A stretch of 64,000 nt of DNA from Candidatus Saccharibacteria bacterium oral taxon 488 (GCA_005697215.1 CP040003.1:682001-746000); one strand, 5' to 3'. Counted from the first letter of the stretch, positions 16,067-25,131 are shown. The notes: generated from the sequence alone by a model not told the origin. Program-made: numbers and translations.

Positions 16067-16115
16067 TGAATTTCGCGCTTTCCCACCGGACCTTTTCCTA
16101 TCAGCGCGTTAGTGT

Positions 16116-16192
16116 GCCCCGTTAGCTCAACTGGATAGAGCGTTGGTTTCCGGTACCAAAGGTTGCAGGTTCGATTCCTGTGCGGGGTACCA
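16116..16192 (+). tRNA. tRNA-Arg (anticodon CCG)
   Basis: Cloverleaf with anticodon stem TTGGT/ACCAA around TTCCGGT, T arm GCAGG-TTCGATT-CCTGT and encoded CCA. The acceptor ends in a G1-T72 wobble. It lies 49 bases after tRNA-Arg(TCG) and is probably cotranscribed. Confidence 0.94.
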
Positions 16193-16197
16193 CTATA

Positions 16198-17586
16198 CTA
16201 GACGATACCCTGGTCGATGACGGGGTATTTTTGTTGGAATTCCTCAGTTGTTGGCAATGTCAACTTGCCATCCGTCATGTCTTTGATTTCACCTTGAAAA
16301 TAATCATACGCCTCGTGTATCGACAGACTGGGGGTGATCATCTGCGGTAATTTATGGATGAAGTCCATTGCCCATATTATTGCTGGTGTATAGACGCCTT
16401 GTTCGCCTCCACTAAAACCTATCAGCGTTTCTCCGCTCAGAGACCGCATCAACTCATCATGAAATACTTTCGCTGATTGACACTTAATTTCTTCTTCGGT
16501 AACGGTCGTGAGGCGCTCTATTGTGGCATCAAACTCGCGCCGCGATTGTCGTTGCTGTTCTTCCCGCTCTAGTCGGTCGTGTGTCTCTTTCACACCATCG
16601 AACAGCTGCAAGAAACAGTCCGCCAAATATTCATCAGTATGACTCTCACGCGCGTCCAATTGACCATCGTTAGTTTTTATGCCCATGCTAGTACGAACTT
16701 CCAGTGCGGCTCGCTCACGCTGTATTGCGTCATACTCTTGTTGGCACTCTTGGCACTTCTTGGCAAACATAAGGGCGTCCGAGTTATATCGCGGATCTCT
16801 AAATATAAACCGAATAATATTATTGATAGTTATTATCTGTGCATCAAATCTAAAGTTAGGGTCGACTCTGCTCGTCTCCCAAAACCACTGCAGACTAGAT
16901 ACCACCGGTGACGGCTTGCTCGCTCGCGCCTTGTCAATAAGGTCGAGGTTAATGGTAATGTTGTCGGGGCGTTCATGTATTACCCGACTAAGTTGTTCTA
17001 CCTGCCCCTCAAGCCATTTTCTTTCAGTCAGTCGAAAGCCAATCGACCCAGCCGCACCACCCACAACAGTCCCAGCTGTCGTCAGAAATGGCTCGCCAGA
17101 ACCTAGCCATGACATACCTCCACCAGCGACAAAGCCGCCAAATCCGAGAGCACCCATATCCCGTAGTGTTAGCCTAGTATGTCGATCTTCCCGAGCTATA
17201 TCTTCAAGTTGCTCGACGATATTCACGAGCATAGGATCTTGGCATATGGTAACAAAGCCCTGGCTGGAGATGCGGCCGTTATATTCAACCATCTCAGACC
17301 CGGGGAGATCAAGAAAACACCCCCCTACAATTACCCCGTCCGCGATAACAAAACAGGAGTCCTGCACCTCTCTTGAAAGCTTCGGGTCAACCAATTCTCC
17401 ATCCTCTAGCACCTTAATAGGTGTTAGTATCTCCACACCCCCTCGCGGTATGGCACGACGTGTCCGCTTGGTTAGTTGCCCACTTTCATCAATAAAACCA
17501 CTCTCTACAAGCCCCTCGATTGAGCTGGGCGATCGTTCTCTAACCTCACTTCCGCGCCCGAAAGACTCCATACCGCTCTTAGCCAT
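16198..17586 (-). CDS. Hypothetical protein with a glycine-rich hydrophobic centre
   Basis: A 462-aa protein I do not recognise. The N-terminal 110 residues are soluble and contain several Gly/Val turns (DGVIVGGCFLDLPG). A Gly/Ala-rich hydrophobic stretch at about 130-175 (GALGFGGFVAGGGMSWLG, then TAGTVVGGAAGSIGF) could be one or two membrane segments. The rest is charged, with a likely coiled coil (RLEREEQQRQSRREF) and an ECQQEYD segment after a Cys pair (KKCQEC). The ATG at 17586 is set by a promoter with 17-base spacing whose -10 ends 6 bases upstream; a longer start would overlap the Clp gene. A protein with a membrane-interacting centre and long soluble flanks is all that can be said. 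Confidence 0.65.
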   Translation of the reverse strand: MAKSGMESFGRGSEVRERSPSSIEGLVESGFIDESGQLTKRTRRAIPRGGVEILTPIKVLEDGELVDPKLSREVQDSCFVIADGVIVGGCFLDLPGSEMVEYNGRISSQGFVTICQDPMLVNIVEQLEDIAREDRHTRLTLRDMGALGFGGFVAGGGMSWLGSGEPFLTTAGTVVGGAAGSIGFRLTERKWLEGQVEQLSRVIHERPDNITINLDLIDKARASKPSPVVSSLQWFWETSRVDPNFRFDAQIITINNIIRFIFRDPRYNSDALMFAKKCQECQQEYDAIQRERAALEVRTSMGIKTNDGQLDARESHTDEYLADCFLQLFDGVKETHDRLEREEQQRQSRREFDATIERLTTVTEEEIKCQSAKVFHDELMRSLSGETLIGFSGGEQGVYTPAIIWAMDFIHKLPQMITPSLSIHEAYDYFQGEIKDMTDGKLTLPTTEEFQQKYPVIDQGIV

Positions 17587-17592
17587 GTGCCT

Positions 17593-17621
17593 AGCATACA
17601 ATATTGCTACCGCATTGGCAA
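17593..17621 (-). promoter_or_regulatory. Leaderless promoter of the 462-aa protein
   Basis: On the minus strand TTGCCA (17621-17616), 17 bases, TATGCT (17598-17593), then 6 bases and the ATG. Both boxes and the spacing are good. Confidence 0.7.
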
Positions 17622-17626
17622 CTCTA

Positions 17627-20092
17627 CTATCCGAGTGATATCGGTGGCACGCCCGGGCCCGGGGACACCATACTGCTACCATTAGCCGCCTCGCCGACCA
17701 CCGCTCGTATCTGCTCCGCCGTGATAATCGTCGTTGATCCCGGCGCGACAGAGCCAGCGAGCAGCTGCTTGGCGACGGTATTCTCGACGGCTCGCTGCAC
17801 CACGCGGCGCATCGGACGAGCGCCGAGGCGCGGGTCATAGCCAGCATCAACCAATAATTTTTTGCCCGCCTCTTCGACAGCAACTTGGATTTTTTGTGGC
17901 GCCAGCGTTCGATTGATACCAGCCAAAATGAGATCAACGACCTGCAGCAGCTCTTCTTTACCCAGGGGACGAAATAGCACAATTTCATCAAAGCGGTTCA
18001 AGAATTCCGGACGAAACAGATTGGCATTAATCAGCTCGTTGATAAATGTTTGTTCGAACTGCTCCAGCTGGTAGCCGCGCTCGATGTATTCGCGAATTCT
18101 CTCAGCACCAGCATTCGACGTCGCAATGACTAAGCAATCACGAAAACTAATATCGCGGTTCTTCTCGTCACGTAAAATTCCCTCGTCTAGTAACTGCAAA
18201 AGCGTCGTGAGCACCTGCGGATGCGCCTTCTCAATTTCGTCGAGCAACACCACCGAAAACGGCCGCTTTTGCACCTGGGCGGTCAGGCTCATCGGATCAT
18301 TCGCCCCATCAGCGATCAGCCGCGCCACATCCTCGGCCCGGACAAATTCGTTGAGATCCAGCCGGATGAGATTGCCCTCGCCGCCAAAATAGATATCCGC
18401 CAACGCCTTGGATAATTCCGTTTTACCGACACCAGTCGGGCCAAGGAACAGAAACGTACCAATCGGCCGATCAGGGTTGCGTACACCAGCCCGTGCTCGC
18501 CGGATGGCATCAGAGATGACGCTGACGGCACGCGTTTGATTGATCATCCGTTGATGAATCAGGTCTTCGAGATTCAAGAGCTTCTCTCGTTCATCGTCAG
18601 TCGAGGCGGTCGCGATCTTGATGCCCATGGTTTTTTCGACCGCATCATCGACCGACTGAGCTGTCACCAGACCGGACGACGCATAGTGAGCTGCCGCCTC
18701 CAGCACCTTGAGCGCCCGACCCGGCATCGCCACGTCTTGGACGTAGCGCTCGCCAACGCGGTAGGCTTCAGCGAGGGCTTGATACATGTAGGTCACTTTA
18801 TGGCGATGTTCGAGGCTGATCAGCTGATCGCGCATAATTCGCACCGTCTCCTCCGGTGATGATGGCTCGATAACGATAGTATTGAGCGCCGTCGCCAGCT
18901 GGGCATTACGCTGAGAAATCTGCAAGTAGCGCTGACTATCCATGGTGAGGATAATTCGCAGCCTACCCGCCTCTAAAATCGGCAGTAGCAAATTACTCAG
19001 ATCAACTGAACCAACGCCCTCCTCGAAAAACAGCTGAGCATTATCGAGACACAAAATGACGTTCTTTGATAAAAATGCTTCGTTGAGAATCTGCGTCACC
19101 AGCGCTTCCAGCTCGCCCCGACCAGCCGCCGCCGAGATCAGCGACGAGGCATCCAGCAGGAAAATCTGCCGATAGAGAAGCGACGACGGCACGGTTTTAT
19201 GTCCGTCAATGAGCATCTCGGCGAACGCCGCCACGACCGTACTTTTGCCAGCCCCATCAAGCCCGACCAGCGCTGCATTTTGCCGACCATTCGAGCCAAA
19301 AATTGTCATCAATTGATCCAGCGCCGCCTGATGAGCGTCCAGCTGCGCGATCATTGTACCGCCCGATACTTGGAGGCTAAGGTTCTGAGCGAACCGGCTT
19401 AAAAGCGGCGTATAACCAAATGACCAGTCGCGGGCGATACCGCCAGTGTGGAGCGGCTTTTGCTTGAACTGCTCGATCAACGACTTGAGGCGCTCATACC
19501 ACATGATACCGCCCAATACATCGCGAAAATCAATTTTTAGATTTGCTAGCAGAGCGTCATGATTCGGAAATTGCTCAACGATCGCCGCCGCCAACACCGC
19601 ACCTGTTACTTTCGGGCTATTAGTGTCACGCCAAATCTGCAGCGCTGATTGCCATAGGGCCGGCGTATTATTTGGATCATCCGAAGCGATATTCGCTAAA
19701 AAGTTCGGCGTGAGACCCAACCGCACTCCGAGGAATTGCCCGGCCCGCGACCGACCAACCGCCAGGGCGATTTCTTTTGGCGACGGCCGCTGGCTCAGGC
19801 GGCCCAGCACGTCCGCCGCCATCACATCATCAATCGTCTCCGCCCGTGCGCTCACCGCCATCGTCTTGAGATCGCCCTGCCACCACACACTGAGCATCGC
19901 CAATGGCCCCACTAGACCAATCATCAACCAACCAATCGGCCCGTGCTTGATCAATAGCCAAACGCCACCCAGGCCCAATGCAACGGCGACGAGCACTACC
20001 AACACATGCCAGACCGTACCAAACCGCGCCGTAAACCGTGCCTTTTGCGCCCGTAAGCTGTGATAGCGAAACTCCGGTCGCACCTCGTTCAT
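17627..20092 (-). CDS. Membrane-anchored Clp-type double AAA+ ATPase
   Basis: An 821-aa Clp/Hsp100-like unfoldase. Two hydrophobic segments at about 27-48 and 52-71 replace a free N-terminus and should anchor it. A Clp-N-like helical region (about 85-190) follows. The first AAA+ has Walker A GLDGAGKST (277-285), but its Walker B is VILCLDNAQ, with Asn where the catalytic Glu is expected. The second AAA+ is intact: GPTGVGKTEL (551-560), VVLLDEIEKAHP (from 614) and the C-terminal D2-small motif YDPRLGARPMRR. I see no IGF/LGF-type ClpP-binding loop in D2. The ATG overlaps the stop of the upstream small membrane protein (ATGA). It probably unfolds or disassembles proteins at the membrane; the substrate is unknown. 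Confidence 0.85.
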   Translation of the reverse strand: MNEVRPEFRYHSLRAQKARFTARFGTVWHVLVVLVAVALGLGGVWLLIKHGPIGWLMIGLVGPLAMLSVWWQGDLKTMAVSARAETIDDVMAADVLGRLSQRPSPKEIALAVGRSRAGQFLGVRLGLTPNFLANIASDDPNNTPALWQSALQIWRDTNSPKVTGAVLAAAIVEQFPNHDALLANLKIDFRDVLGGIMWYERLKSLIEQFKQKPLHTGGIARDWSFGYTPLLSRFAQNLSLQVSGGTMIAQLDAHQAALDQLMTIFGSNGRQNAALVGLDGAGKSTVVAAFAEMLIDGHKTVPSSLLYRQIFLLDASSLISAAAGRGELEALVTQILNEAFLSKNVILCLDNAQLFFEEGVGSVDLSNLLLPILEAGRLRIILTMDSQRYLQISQRNAQLATALNTIVIEPSSPEETVRIMRDQLISLEHRHKVTYMYQALAEAYRVGERYVQDVAMPGRALKVLEAAAHYASSGLVTAQSVDDAVEKTMGIKIATASTDDEREKLLNLEDLIHQRMINQTRAVSVISDAIRRARAGVRNPDRPIGTFLFLGPTGVGKTELSKALADIYFGGEGNLIRLDLNEFVRAEDVARLIADGANDPMSLTAQVQKRPFSVVLLDEIEKAHPQVLTTLLQLLDEGILRDEKNRDISFRDCLVIATSNAGAERIREYIERGYQLEQFEQTFINELINANLFRPEFLNRFDEIVLFRPLGKEELLQVVDLILAGINRTLAPQKIQVAVEEAGKKLLVDAGYDPRLGARPMRRVVQRAVENTVAKQLLAGSVAPGSTTIITAEQIRAVVGEAANGSSMVSPGPGVPPISLG

Positions 20093-20469
20093 GCCAAAAC
20101 CCTCATCTGCCACAAGACAATTCCTATCACCGGCGTTACGGGTAACAGCGCCCACACCACGATGCTGCCGACCGCCCATACTGCCCGCAGGCTGATAACT
20201 ACCAGCCCCGCAAACAGCACCAAAAGCCGCACCACCGCACCAACTGCCCGCGAGAACAGCCGGTCGAAAAAGGCCTGCATCTTGACAGCGAGCGGCGCCT
20301 GAGCACGAACTTGCCCTGCGGAAATTTGGCGAAATGGATCGAACAGCGTCCGCACCAACAAACCGATTGAGAAAAAATCAGCTGTCCGCAACACACCGAG
20401 ACCAACTCGCTGCATATGCCGCCGCCAACCTGCGCCATACCACCACTGGAAAATACCCACCAAAAACAT
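20089..20469 (-). CDS. Small membrane protein paired with the Clp ATPase
   Basis: A 126-aa protein of unknown family. The first 65 residues are amphipathic and aromatic (FQWWYGAGWRRHMQRVG); two transmembrane segments follow at about 73-93 and 97-120. It shares an ATGA stop-start overlap with the Clp-type gene and is the first gene of that operon, so it is a plausible adaptor or partner. The start at 20469 comes 6 bases after TGCTACAAT; upstream in-frame codons would precede the promoter. Confidence 0.75.
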   Translation of the reverse strand: MFLVGIFQWWYGAGWRRHMQRVGLGVLRTADFFSIGLLVRTLFDPFRQISAGQVRAQAPLAVKMQAFFDRLFSRAVGAVVRLLVLFAGLVVISLRAVWAVGSIVVWALLPVTPVIGIVLWQMRVLA

Positions 20470-20475
20470 AGTTCT

Positions 20476-20506
20476 ATTGTAGCACACTGCTTGGGCGCGG
20501 TATAAT
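20476..20506. promoter_or_regulatory. Divergent leaderless promoters (Clp operon and murT)
   Basis: Minus strand: TGCTACAAT (20484-20476), 6 bases before the ATG at 20469. Plus strand: TATAAT (20501-20506), 7 bases before the ATG at 20514. Both operons start in a 44-base gap. Confidence 0.7.
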
Positions 20507-20513
20507 ACGAAAT

Positions 20514-21779
20514 ATGTCACGACAGATTCTCAGCACACTCATCGGCAAAACCGTCAAACAAGCTGCTCGCCTACGCGGTGGCGGCTCGGCGCTCCCGGGG
20601 CTGGTCATCGAAAAGATCGACCCGGGCTTTATCGCTCGCACCCTGGCGCAAGTACCGCGCGGCGTGGTGGTTATTAGCGGCACCAACGGCAAGACCACTA
20701 CTACTAAAATCGTCGTTGAACTGCTCGAGGCGGCCGGCCTTAAGGTTTTTACCAATCGCACGGGCAGTAATTTCTCGCGCGGCGTGGCGGCAGCGCTGCT
20801 CGGCGAGGTAGATATGCGCGGGCGGCTGGATGCCGACATCGCGGTGCTGGAGCTTGACGAGGCCTGGGCGGTCAAGTTTGTACAGCTAGTACCGCCGCGC
20901 TACAGCCTGCTACTCAACGTCATGCGCGATCAGCTGGATCGGTTTGGCGAGATCGACACGGCGGCTGGTTTCTTGGCAAAAATCGCCCAGGCAACCACTG
21001 ATACCGTGGTGCTCAATCGCGACGACCCACGCATCTATCGCCTGCACCAAAAAACGGCGGCAGACGTAACGTTTTTTGGCACAACCGACCAGCTGCTCAA
21101 GCTGATGCCAACTGACGATGCACTCAAGACTGGCCAGGCTCAGGCAAATCACCTAGCCCCAGCCGACGTGCTGCTCGCTGACATCGATAAGCAAACGGCG
21201 ACCTTTCAGATTGACAATGCCAAGCACGCGGTGCGAATGCGGCTGAATGGTGTGTATAATCTATTGAACGCAGCAGCGGCGCTGAGTTTGGTCCGGCAAA
21301 TTATGGGAGAGAAAGCCGAGCTAACGACGTTACTAGGCGCCCTGTCAGACGTAGCGCCAGCATTCGGTCGAGGCGAGACCATCGTGATTGACGGCACGCC
21401 GATTGAGCTAATTCTCGTGAAAAACCCGAGCGGCTTTCGACTCAGCCTGCTGTCATTTGCCGACGGAACAGCGGATACGATGATTGCTATCAACGATAAT
21501 TATGCTGACGGACGCGACGTTAGTTGGCTGTGGGACGTGGATGTTTCACGCCTCGAGCAGGTGGCGGTGGTCAGCGGTGTGCGCGCTCATGATATGGCGC
21601 TGCGGCTGGAGTATGACGACATTACGCCAGAAATTATCGAGCCGGATTTGGCGGCGGCGCTGGAAAAATTGCTAGCCCATCATCCACGCCAGCCAAAGCA
21701 CATTTACTGTACCTACACGGCGATGATGCGACTGCGCAAATTATTATCAATCAAAACCGATGTGGAGGCCATCCGATGA
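20514..21779 (+). CDS. murT: MurT: lipid II isoglutaminyl synthase, ligase subunit
   Basis: A 421-aa Mur-ligase-like protein that with GatD amidates D-isoglutamate of lipid II. The ATP loop is SGTNGKTTTTK (55-65), LELDEA and LLLNVMRDQLDRFGE follow, and the C-terminal DUF1727 domain contains NDNYADGRDVSWLWD with the catalytic Asp region. MurT proteins of Firmicutes carry a four-Cys zinc ribbon in the middle domain; here the equivalent stretch (about 185-235) has no Cys. It overlaps gatD by ATGA. The -10 TATAAT is 7 bases before the ATG. Confidence 0.93.
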   Translation: MSRQILSTLIGKTVKQAARLRGGGSALPGLVIEKIDPGFIARTLAQVPRGVVVISGTNGKTTTTKIVVELLEAAGLKVFTNRTGSNFSRGVAAALLGEVDMRGRLDADIAVLELDEAWAVKFVQLVPPRYSLLLNVMRDQLDRFGEIDTAAGFLAKIAQATTDTVVLNRDDPRIYRLHQKTAADVTFFGTTDQLLKLMPTDDALKTGQAQANHLAPADVLLADIDKQTATFQIDNAKHAVRMRLNGVYNLLNAAAALSLVRQIMGEKAELTTLLGALSDVAPAFGRGETIVIDGTPIELILVKNPSGFRLSLLSFADGTADTMIAINDNYADGRDVSWLWDVDVSRLEQVAVVSGVRAHDMALRLEYDDITPEIIEPDLAAALEKLLAHHPRQPKHIYCTYTAMMRLRKLLSIKTDVEAIR

Positions 21780-22495
21780 CGATCACGATTATTCAATTGT
21801 ATCCGCGCGATATGAATCTCTATGGCGACTGGGGCAATACGCTGGCGCTGAAAAAGCGGCTGGAATGGCGCGGCTTTACGGTGCGCATTATTGATCATAA
21901 TCCGGGCGATACGACTGACTTTGCGGCGGGAGATATATTCATCGGCGGTGGTGGTCAGGACGCTGGGCAAGAAATTATCCAGGACGATTTGCTAGCGCGG
22001 GCGGACGAGCTGCGGCAACTAGCCGAGAGTGGCGTGCCGATGTTGATGGTCTGTGGCATGTATCAATTGTTTGGCCGAGCGTTCACCACACACGATGGGC
22101 GCGTGATTCGCGGTGCGGGGATTTTACCGCTAGAGACATACGCCAAGGCAGAACGACTGATCGGCAATATCACGCTCGAGAGCGAGGAGTTTGGGCAGAT
22201 CGTTGGCTATGAAAACCATAGCGGCCAGACGCTGCTTGATGAAGGAGGGTTGCCGCTGGGGCGCGTGGTGCGGGGCGCTGGTAATGACGAGACTGGCCAA
22301 ATCGAGGGCGCGAGGCTGCACAATATCGTGGCGACGTACCTGCACGGGCCGATCTTGCCAAAGAATCCACGACTCGCTGATTTTTTGATCACCGCGGCAC
22401 TCACGCGAAAAGGCTATACAGATAAACTCAGCGCACTGCCCATCGACCGCACCGCAGAACATGCCCAGCGGGTGGCGATGGAGCGAGGGCGATAA
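21776..22495 (+). CDS. gatD: GatD: lipid II isoglutaminyl synthase, glutaminase subunit
   Basis: A 239-aa class I glutamine amidotransferase-like protein that supplies ammonia to MurT. The nucleophile is Cys93 in MVCGMYQLFG, the oxyanion strand is IFIGGGGQD, and the catalytic His is in TYLHGPILPKNP. Length is typical (about 240 aa). The ATG overlaps the murT stop. The complex lowers the negative charge of the wall and is essential in several Gram-positives. Confidence 0.94.
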   Translation: MTITIIQLYPRDMNLYGDWGNTLALKKRLEWRGFTVRIIDHNPGDTTDFAAGDIFIGGGGQDAGQEIIQDDLLARADELRQLAESGVPMLMVCGMYQLFGRAFTTHDGRVIRGAGILPLETYAKAERLIGNITLESEEFGQIVGYENHSGQTLLDEGGLPLGRVVRGAGNDETGQIEGARLHNIVATYLHGPILPKNPRLADFLITAALTRKGYTDKLSALPIDRTAEHAQRVAMERGR

Positions 22496-22507
22496 GCTCA
22501 GTGCGGT

Positions 22508-22897
22508 CTAGCGGTCGCTAATGGAGACGATGAGGTTAAAATGATCAACCTCAAAACCTTTAGGATCATCAATGAGTGCCATAACAGCTTCTCCTTCAAA
22601 AAAGCTGTGGGGAGGCTTGGTCATTACGCCTATAAGATCTGACCAACACATGCTTCCACCGTTAGTCTGTAATATTTCTCGAACAGTCGCTTGGCGCTCT
22701 CTATGCTCACATACAGTTATTTTCTGACCCCCAACTGCAGCCCTGCTTAAGGCTTCCCCTGCCGCCTCACGGCTCAGCCGCTGACCTTGCTCTTCTTCAG
22801 AAATGCCCAATTCAGTGAGTTCAGCGCGTGATTCATCCGTCGGGACAGGCCACTCAAAATTGGGGTTTTTAGAAATCTGCTCACGACCTCCATTCAT
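22508..22897 (-). CDS. Hypothetical soluble protein
   Basis: A 129-aa acidic protein with no signal peptide, membrane segment or known motif. It has a charged N-terminal half (TELGISEEEQGQRLSRE), two Cys, and a more ordered C-terminus ending VDHFNLIVSISDR. The ATG follows AAGGAGTG. Convergent with gatD. Function unknown. Confidence 0.6.
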   Translation of the reverse strand: MNGGREQISKNPNFEWPVPTDESRAELTELGISEEEQGQRLSREAAGEALSRAAVGGQKITVCEHRERQATVREILQTNGGSMCWSDLIGVMTKPPHSFFEGEAVMALIDDPKGFEVDHFNLIVSISDR

Positions 22898-22996
22898 TCT
22901 TACACTCCTTCCATTATAGTCACTATTTGATTATATCAGAGGCTGGTTAATAGCGTAAAATTACAGGAACGGGCGTGTATCATAGCCACGACAGAC

Positions 22997-23035
22997 TGAA
23001 AACACCCCCGGAGCGGAACTCCGAGGGCGCGTGTT
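22997..23035 (-). terminator. Terminator of tRNA-Pro
   Basis: A long imperfect hairpin: core stem CGGAG/CTCCG, then CCC/GGG with a bulge, and an outer AACAC/GTGTT. On the minus strand it ends in a TTTT run. Confidence 0.8.
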
Positions 23036-23053
23036 CGAACAAGATGAGTGTTG

Positions 23054-23130
23054 TGGTCGGGGTGAAAGGACTCGAACCTTCGACCTCACGGTCCCAAACC
23101 GCGCGCGCTAGCCAACTGCGCCACACCCCG
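23054..23130 (-). tRNA. tRNA-Pro (anticodon TGG)
   Basis: Minus-strand cloverleaf: acceptor CGGGGTG/CACCCCG, anticodon stem CGCGG/CCGTG with loop TTTGGGA, T arm GAAGG-TTCGAGT-CCTTT and encoded CCA. The C1-G72 pair is typical of tRNA-Pro. Confidence 0.95.
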
Positions 23131-23238
23131 AGAAGCTAATCTCGATACTCACTCCGCTTCATTCTATCACATATTACACATTAAATACAGCAATAATTAG
23201 CGATTTCAGTTAATATATAACTGTACTCTCTCATAATT

Positions 23239-23865
23239 ATGCCCAATACTAATCACACTACCCTCACTACTCACCGCCGACAAATGATATATCTCTATGC
23301 CATTGTCTGCGTATATCTCATGTTGCCCATCCTCATTTGTATCGGCGTTATCCCCTGGAGTATGAAGTTCGCGGCACTCGTCGTCGGTGTAGTAGCGATG
23401 TACATAGTGATGCGAATTCTCGGCTATACGCATAGTGACATCGGTATCACACAGCAACGTACCATCTATTCACTCAGAACCGTGCTACCGATAACCATAG
23501 CCCTCATTATCGCAGCCGGGCTGTTTCTACTCCTCGAAAAGCCTCGATTCTCACCAACCGAAGGAATAGGGTTTTATGTATTTTATGTTCTCATCTCGTG
23601 CCCGGCGCAAGAACTGTTATTTCGCGGCATCCTCAGCCGTATGCTGCAAGAACTACGGCTACACCGGGTGTTGGAGCTTGGCGTAGCAGCCGCCCTTTTC
23701 GGTTACGTACATATCATCTACGGCGACATACTCACTGTTGTTATCATGGGCATCGTTGGCCTTTTCTGGTACCGAGCGTACCAGCGCTCATCAAACCTCA
23801 TCGGCGTAACGATAAGCCACGTGGTACTTGGTGTGATGACGATTGCTTTGGGGATTATTGATTAA
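23239..23865 (+). CDS. CPBP-family intramembrane protease-like protein
   Basis: A 208-aa membrane protein with about six hydrophobic segments. The CPBP/Abi motifs are recognisable: motif 1 as CPAQELLFRG (the usual EExxxR is QELLFR here), motif 2 as FGYVH, and motif 3 as ISHVVLGV. Members are prenyl-protein or bacteriocin-immunity type proteases of the cytoplasmic membrane. The Gln in motif 1 and the lack of a polar residue after the last His leave catalytic activity in doubt. The start has no good ribosome site. The gene is followed closely by an unrelated hypothetical. Confidence 0.75.
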   Translation: MPNTNHTTLTTHRRQMIYLYAIVCVYLMLPILICIGVIPWSMKFAALVVGVVAMYIVMRILGYTHSDIGITQQRTIYSLRTVLPITIALIIAAGLFLLLEKPRFSPTEGIGFYVFYVLISCPAQELLFRGILSRMLQELRLHRVLELGVAAALFGYVHIIYGDILTVVIMGIVGLFWYRAYQRSSNLIGVTISHVVLGVMTIALGIID

Positions 23866-23906
23866 CATTGACAAGTTACCCCCCATTTTGTTTAATAGTA
23901 AACAAG

Positions 23907-24524
23907 ATGAGAGGGATGGAACAAGCCCAGGAACCAGAGAGATCACCGTTGAACTGCGAGGCACAGCAAAATCAAGCACTAAGACTAGTACGTTGGGCGG
24001 CACGAGCAATGGGTAGCCTGCTTGGGCGCAGGAAGGAAAAGCGCAGGCAGATGTCCGAGCTTTCCCCTGAGGCGGTGAAATGTGCCCTACTCGGGAGGGT
24101 TAAAAATCCAGCTAATAATACGGTTGGGCAAGATTCAAATTCGCCAGAAGAGGATATTCAATACCCGTATATCAATCTCGATGACTCGCTCTATCGGTAC
24201 CCTTTCCCGGCGGAATTGCTTCCAGGGCTAAAGCAATCGGAAACAACTCGCAAAGAGATGGAAGAACGGAGAGATGCTTGGAATGATTTGTATTTTCATT
24301 TAATCGAGCAGCTTGGAGCCATCAAAGCGATGACTTTGGCATACGAGGAGCGCACTACCAAGAGAATGTCAAAAAGTGAGTATGATCTACTAGAAGAAAA
24401 GTATCAAGATTTGCTAAAAGTCTGCACCTTCGTCCTCGAAGAGCGAGATCGCGTCGACGAACTCATCCACACAGACCGATACGTCCCTCATGCACGTTGG
24501 AGCGCAGACACTATTTTTGCTTGA
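23907..24524 (+). CDS. Hypothetical soluble protein
   Basis: About 205 aa. The N-terminus is disordered and basic (RRKEKRRQMSE), the middle is acidic with PEEDIQYPYINLDDS, and the C-terminal 80 residues look like a helical hairpin (EYDLLEEKYQDLLKVCTFV). No known motif. The start is uncertain: an upstream ATG at 23868 is possible, but 23907 or 23916 is more likely given the GAGAGGG just before 23916. The 3' end overlaps the end of the convergent Nudix gene by 14 bases. Confidence 0.55.
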   Translation: MRGMEQAQEPERSPLNCEAQQNQALRLVRWAARAMGSLLGRRKEKRRQMSELSPEAVKCALLGRVKNPANNTVGQDSNSPEEDIQYPYINLDDSLYRYPFPAELLPGLKQSETTRKEMEERRDAWNDLYFHLIEQLGAIKAMTLAYEERTTKRMSKSEYDLLEEKYQDLLKVCTFVLEERDRVDELIHTDRYVPHARWSADTIFA

Positions 24525-24970
24525 ACAAACCAAGCTCCAAAGCCCGACCAATGGCAACCTTATATCCCTCGGGCATGTTGAGGCCATTGACCCTATCCGG
24601 AGAAACAAGCGCCAACTCTTTATGTTCATGACTAAAGTGCGGCGTTGCGCTCTCGACCGCTTTCGCAAAATATGTGACCACAAAAACGTGATGATACGGA
24701 AAATTGTATACACCCAATTGTGAACATTCATCCCAACTGATATATCAATGTTCAATTCTTCATGAACTTCACGTTGTACGCACACTGTTGGACTTTCCCC
24801 AAGATCTAATTTTCCTCCCGGCAGCTCCCATTCGTTACGCTCATTTCGCAAGAGCGGAATCTGACCGTTAAGGGAGATGACAGCCTTAACAGAAACTGGC
24901 AAACGCCCCGCTTAACCAAATAAGGCCGGGCGAGTGACTTAACTTCAATCGTTTCCTTTTGCTCTATCAT
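24511..24970 (-). pseudogene. Nudix hydrolase gene with two apparent frameshifts
   Basis: Three frames together give one Nudix protein of about 153 aa. Frame 1 starts MIEQKETIEVKSLARPY at the ATG 24970, which lies 6 bases after TACAAT. Frame 2 holds PVSVKAVISLNGQIPLL and a perfect Nudix box (GGKLDLGE, then REVHEEL). Frame 3 gives the C-terminus YNFPYHHVFVVTYFAK to ELGLFKQK. Adding one G to the G run at 24906-24909 and one G to that at 24713-24715 would restore a single frame. It is either a recently broken gene or has two homopolymer errors in the assembly. Intact, it would hydrolyse nucleoside diphosphate derivatives. Confidence 0.75.
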
Positions 24971-25131
24971 ACGCACATTGTACGGTATAGTGTCTCTATT
25001 CACAAGAATTAGCTTAACAAATAATTGATGTATTCACATACTTTTTGTGGCTTATTGTTGAATAAACACTAACTATGTTACACTCTATGTACAGCCCCAG
25101 GCTGCCTGCAGAAATAATAAAGGAGTTATAT

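Noticed and set aside
24806-25003. Separate 65-aa protein MNRDTIPYNV
   Set aside because: From the internal ATG at 24970 it continues into a Nudix N-terminus, so it is part of the frameshifted gene rather than a gene of its own.
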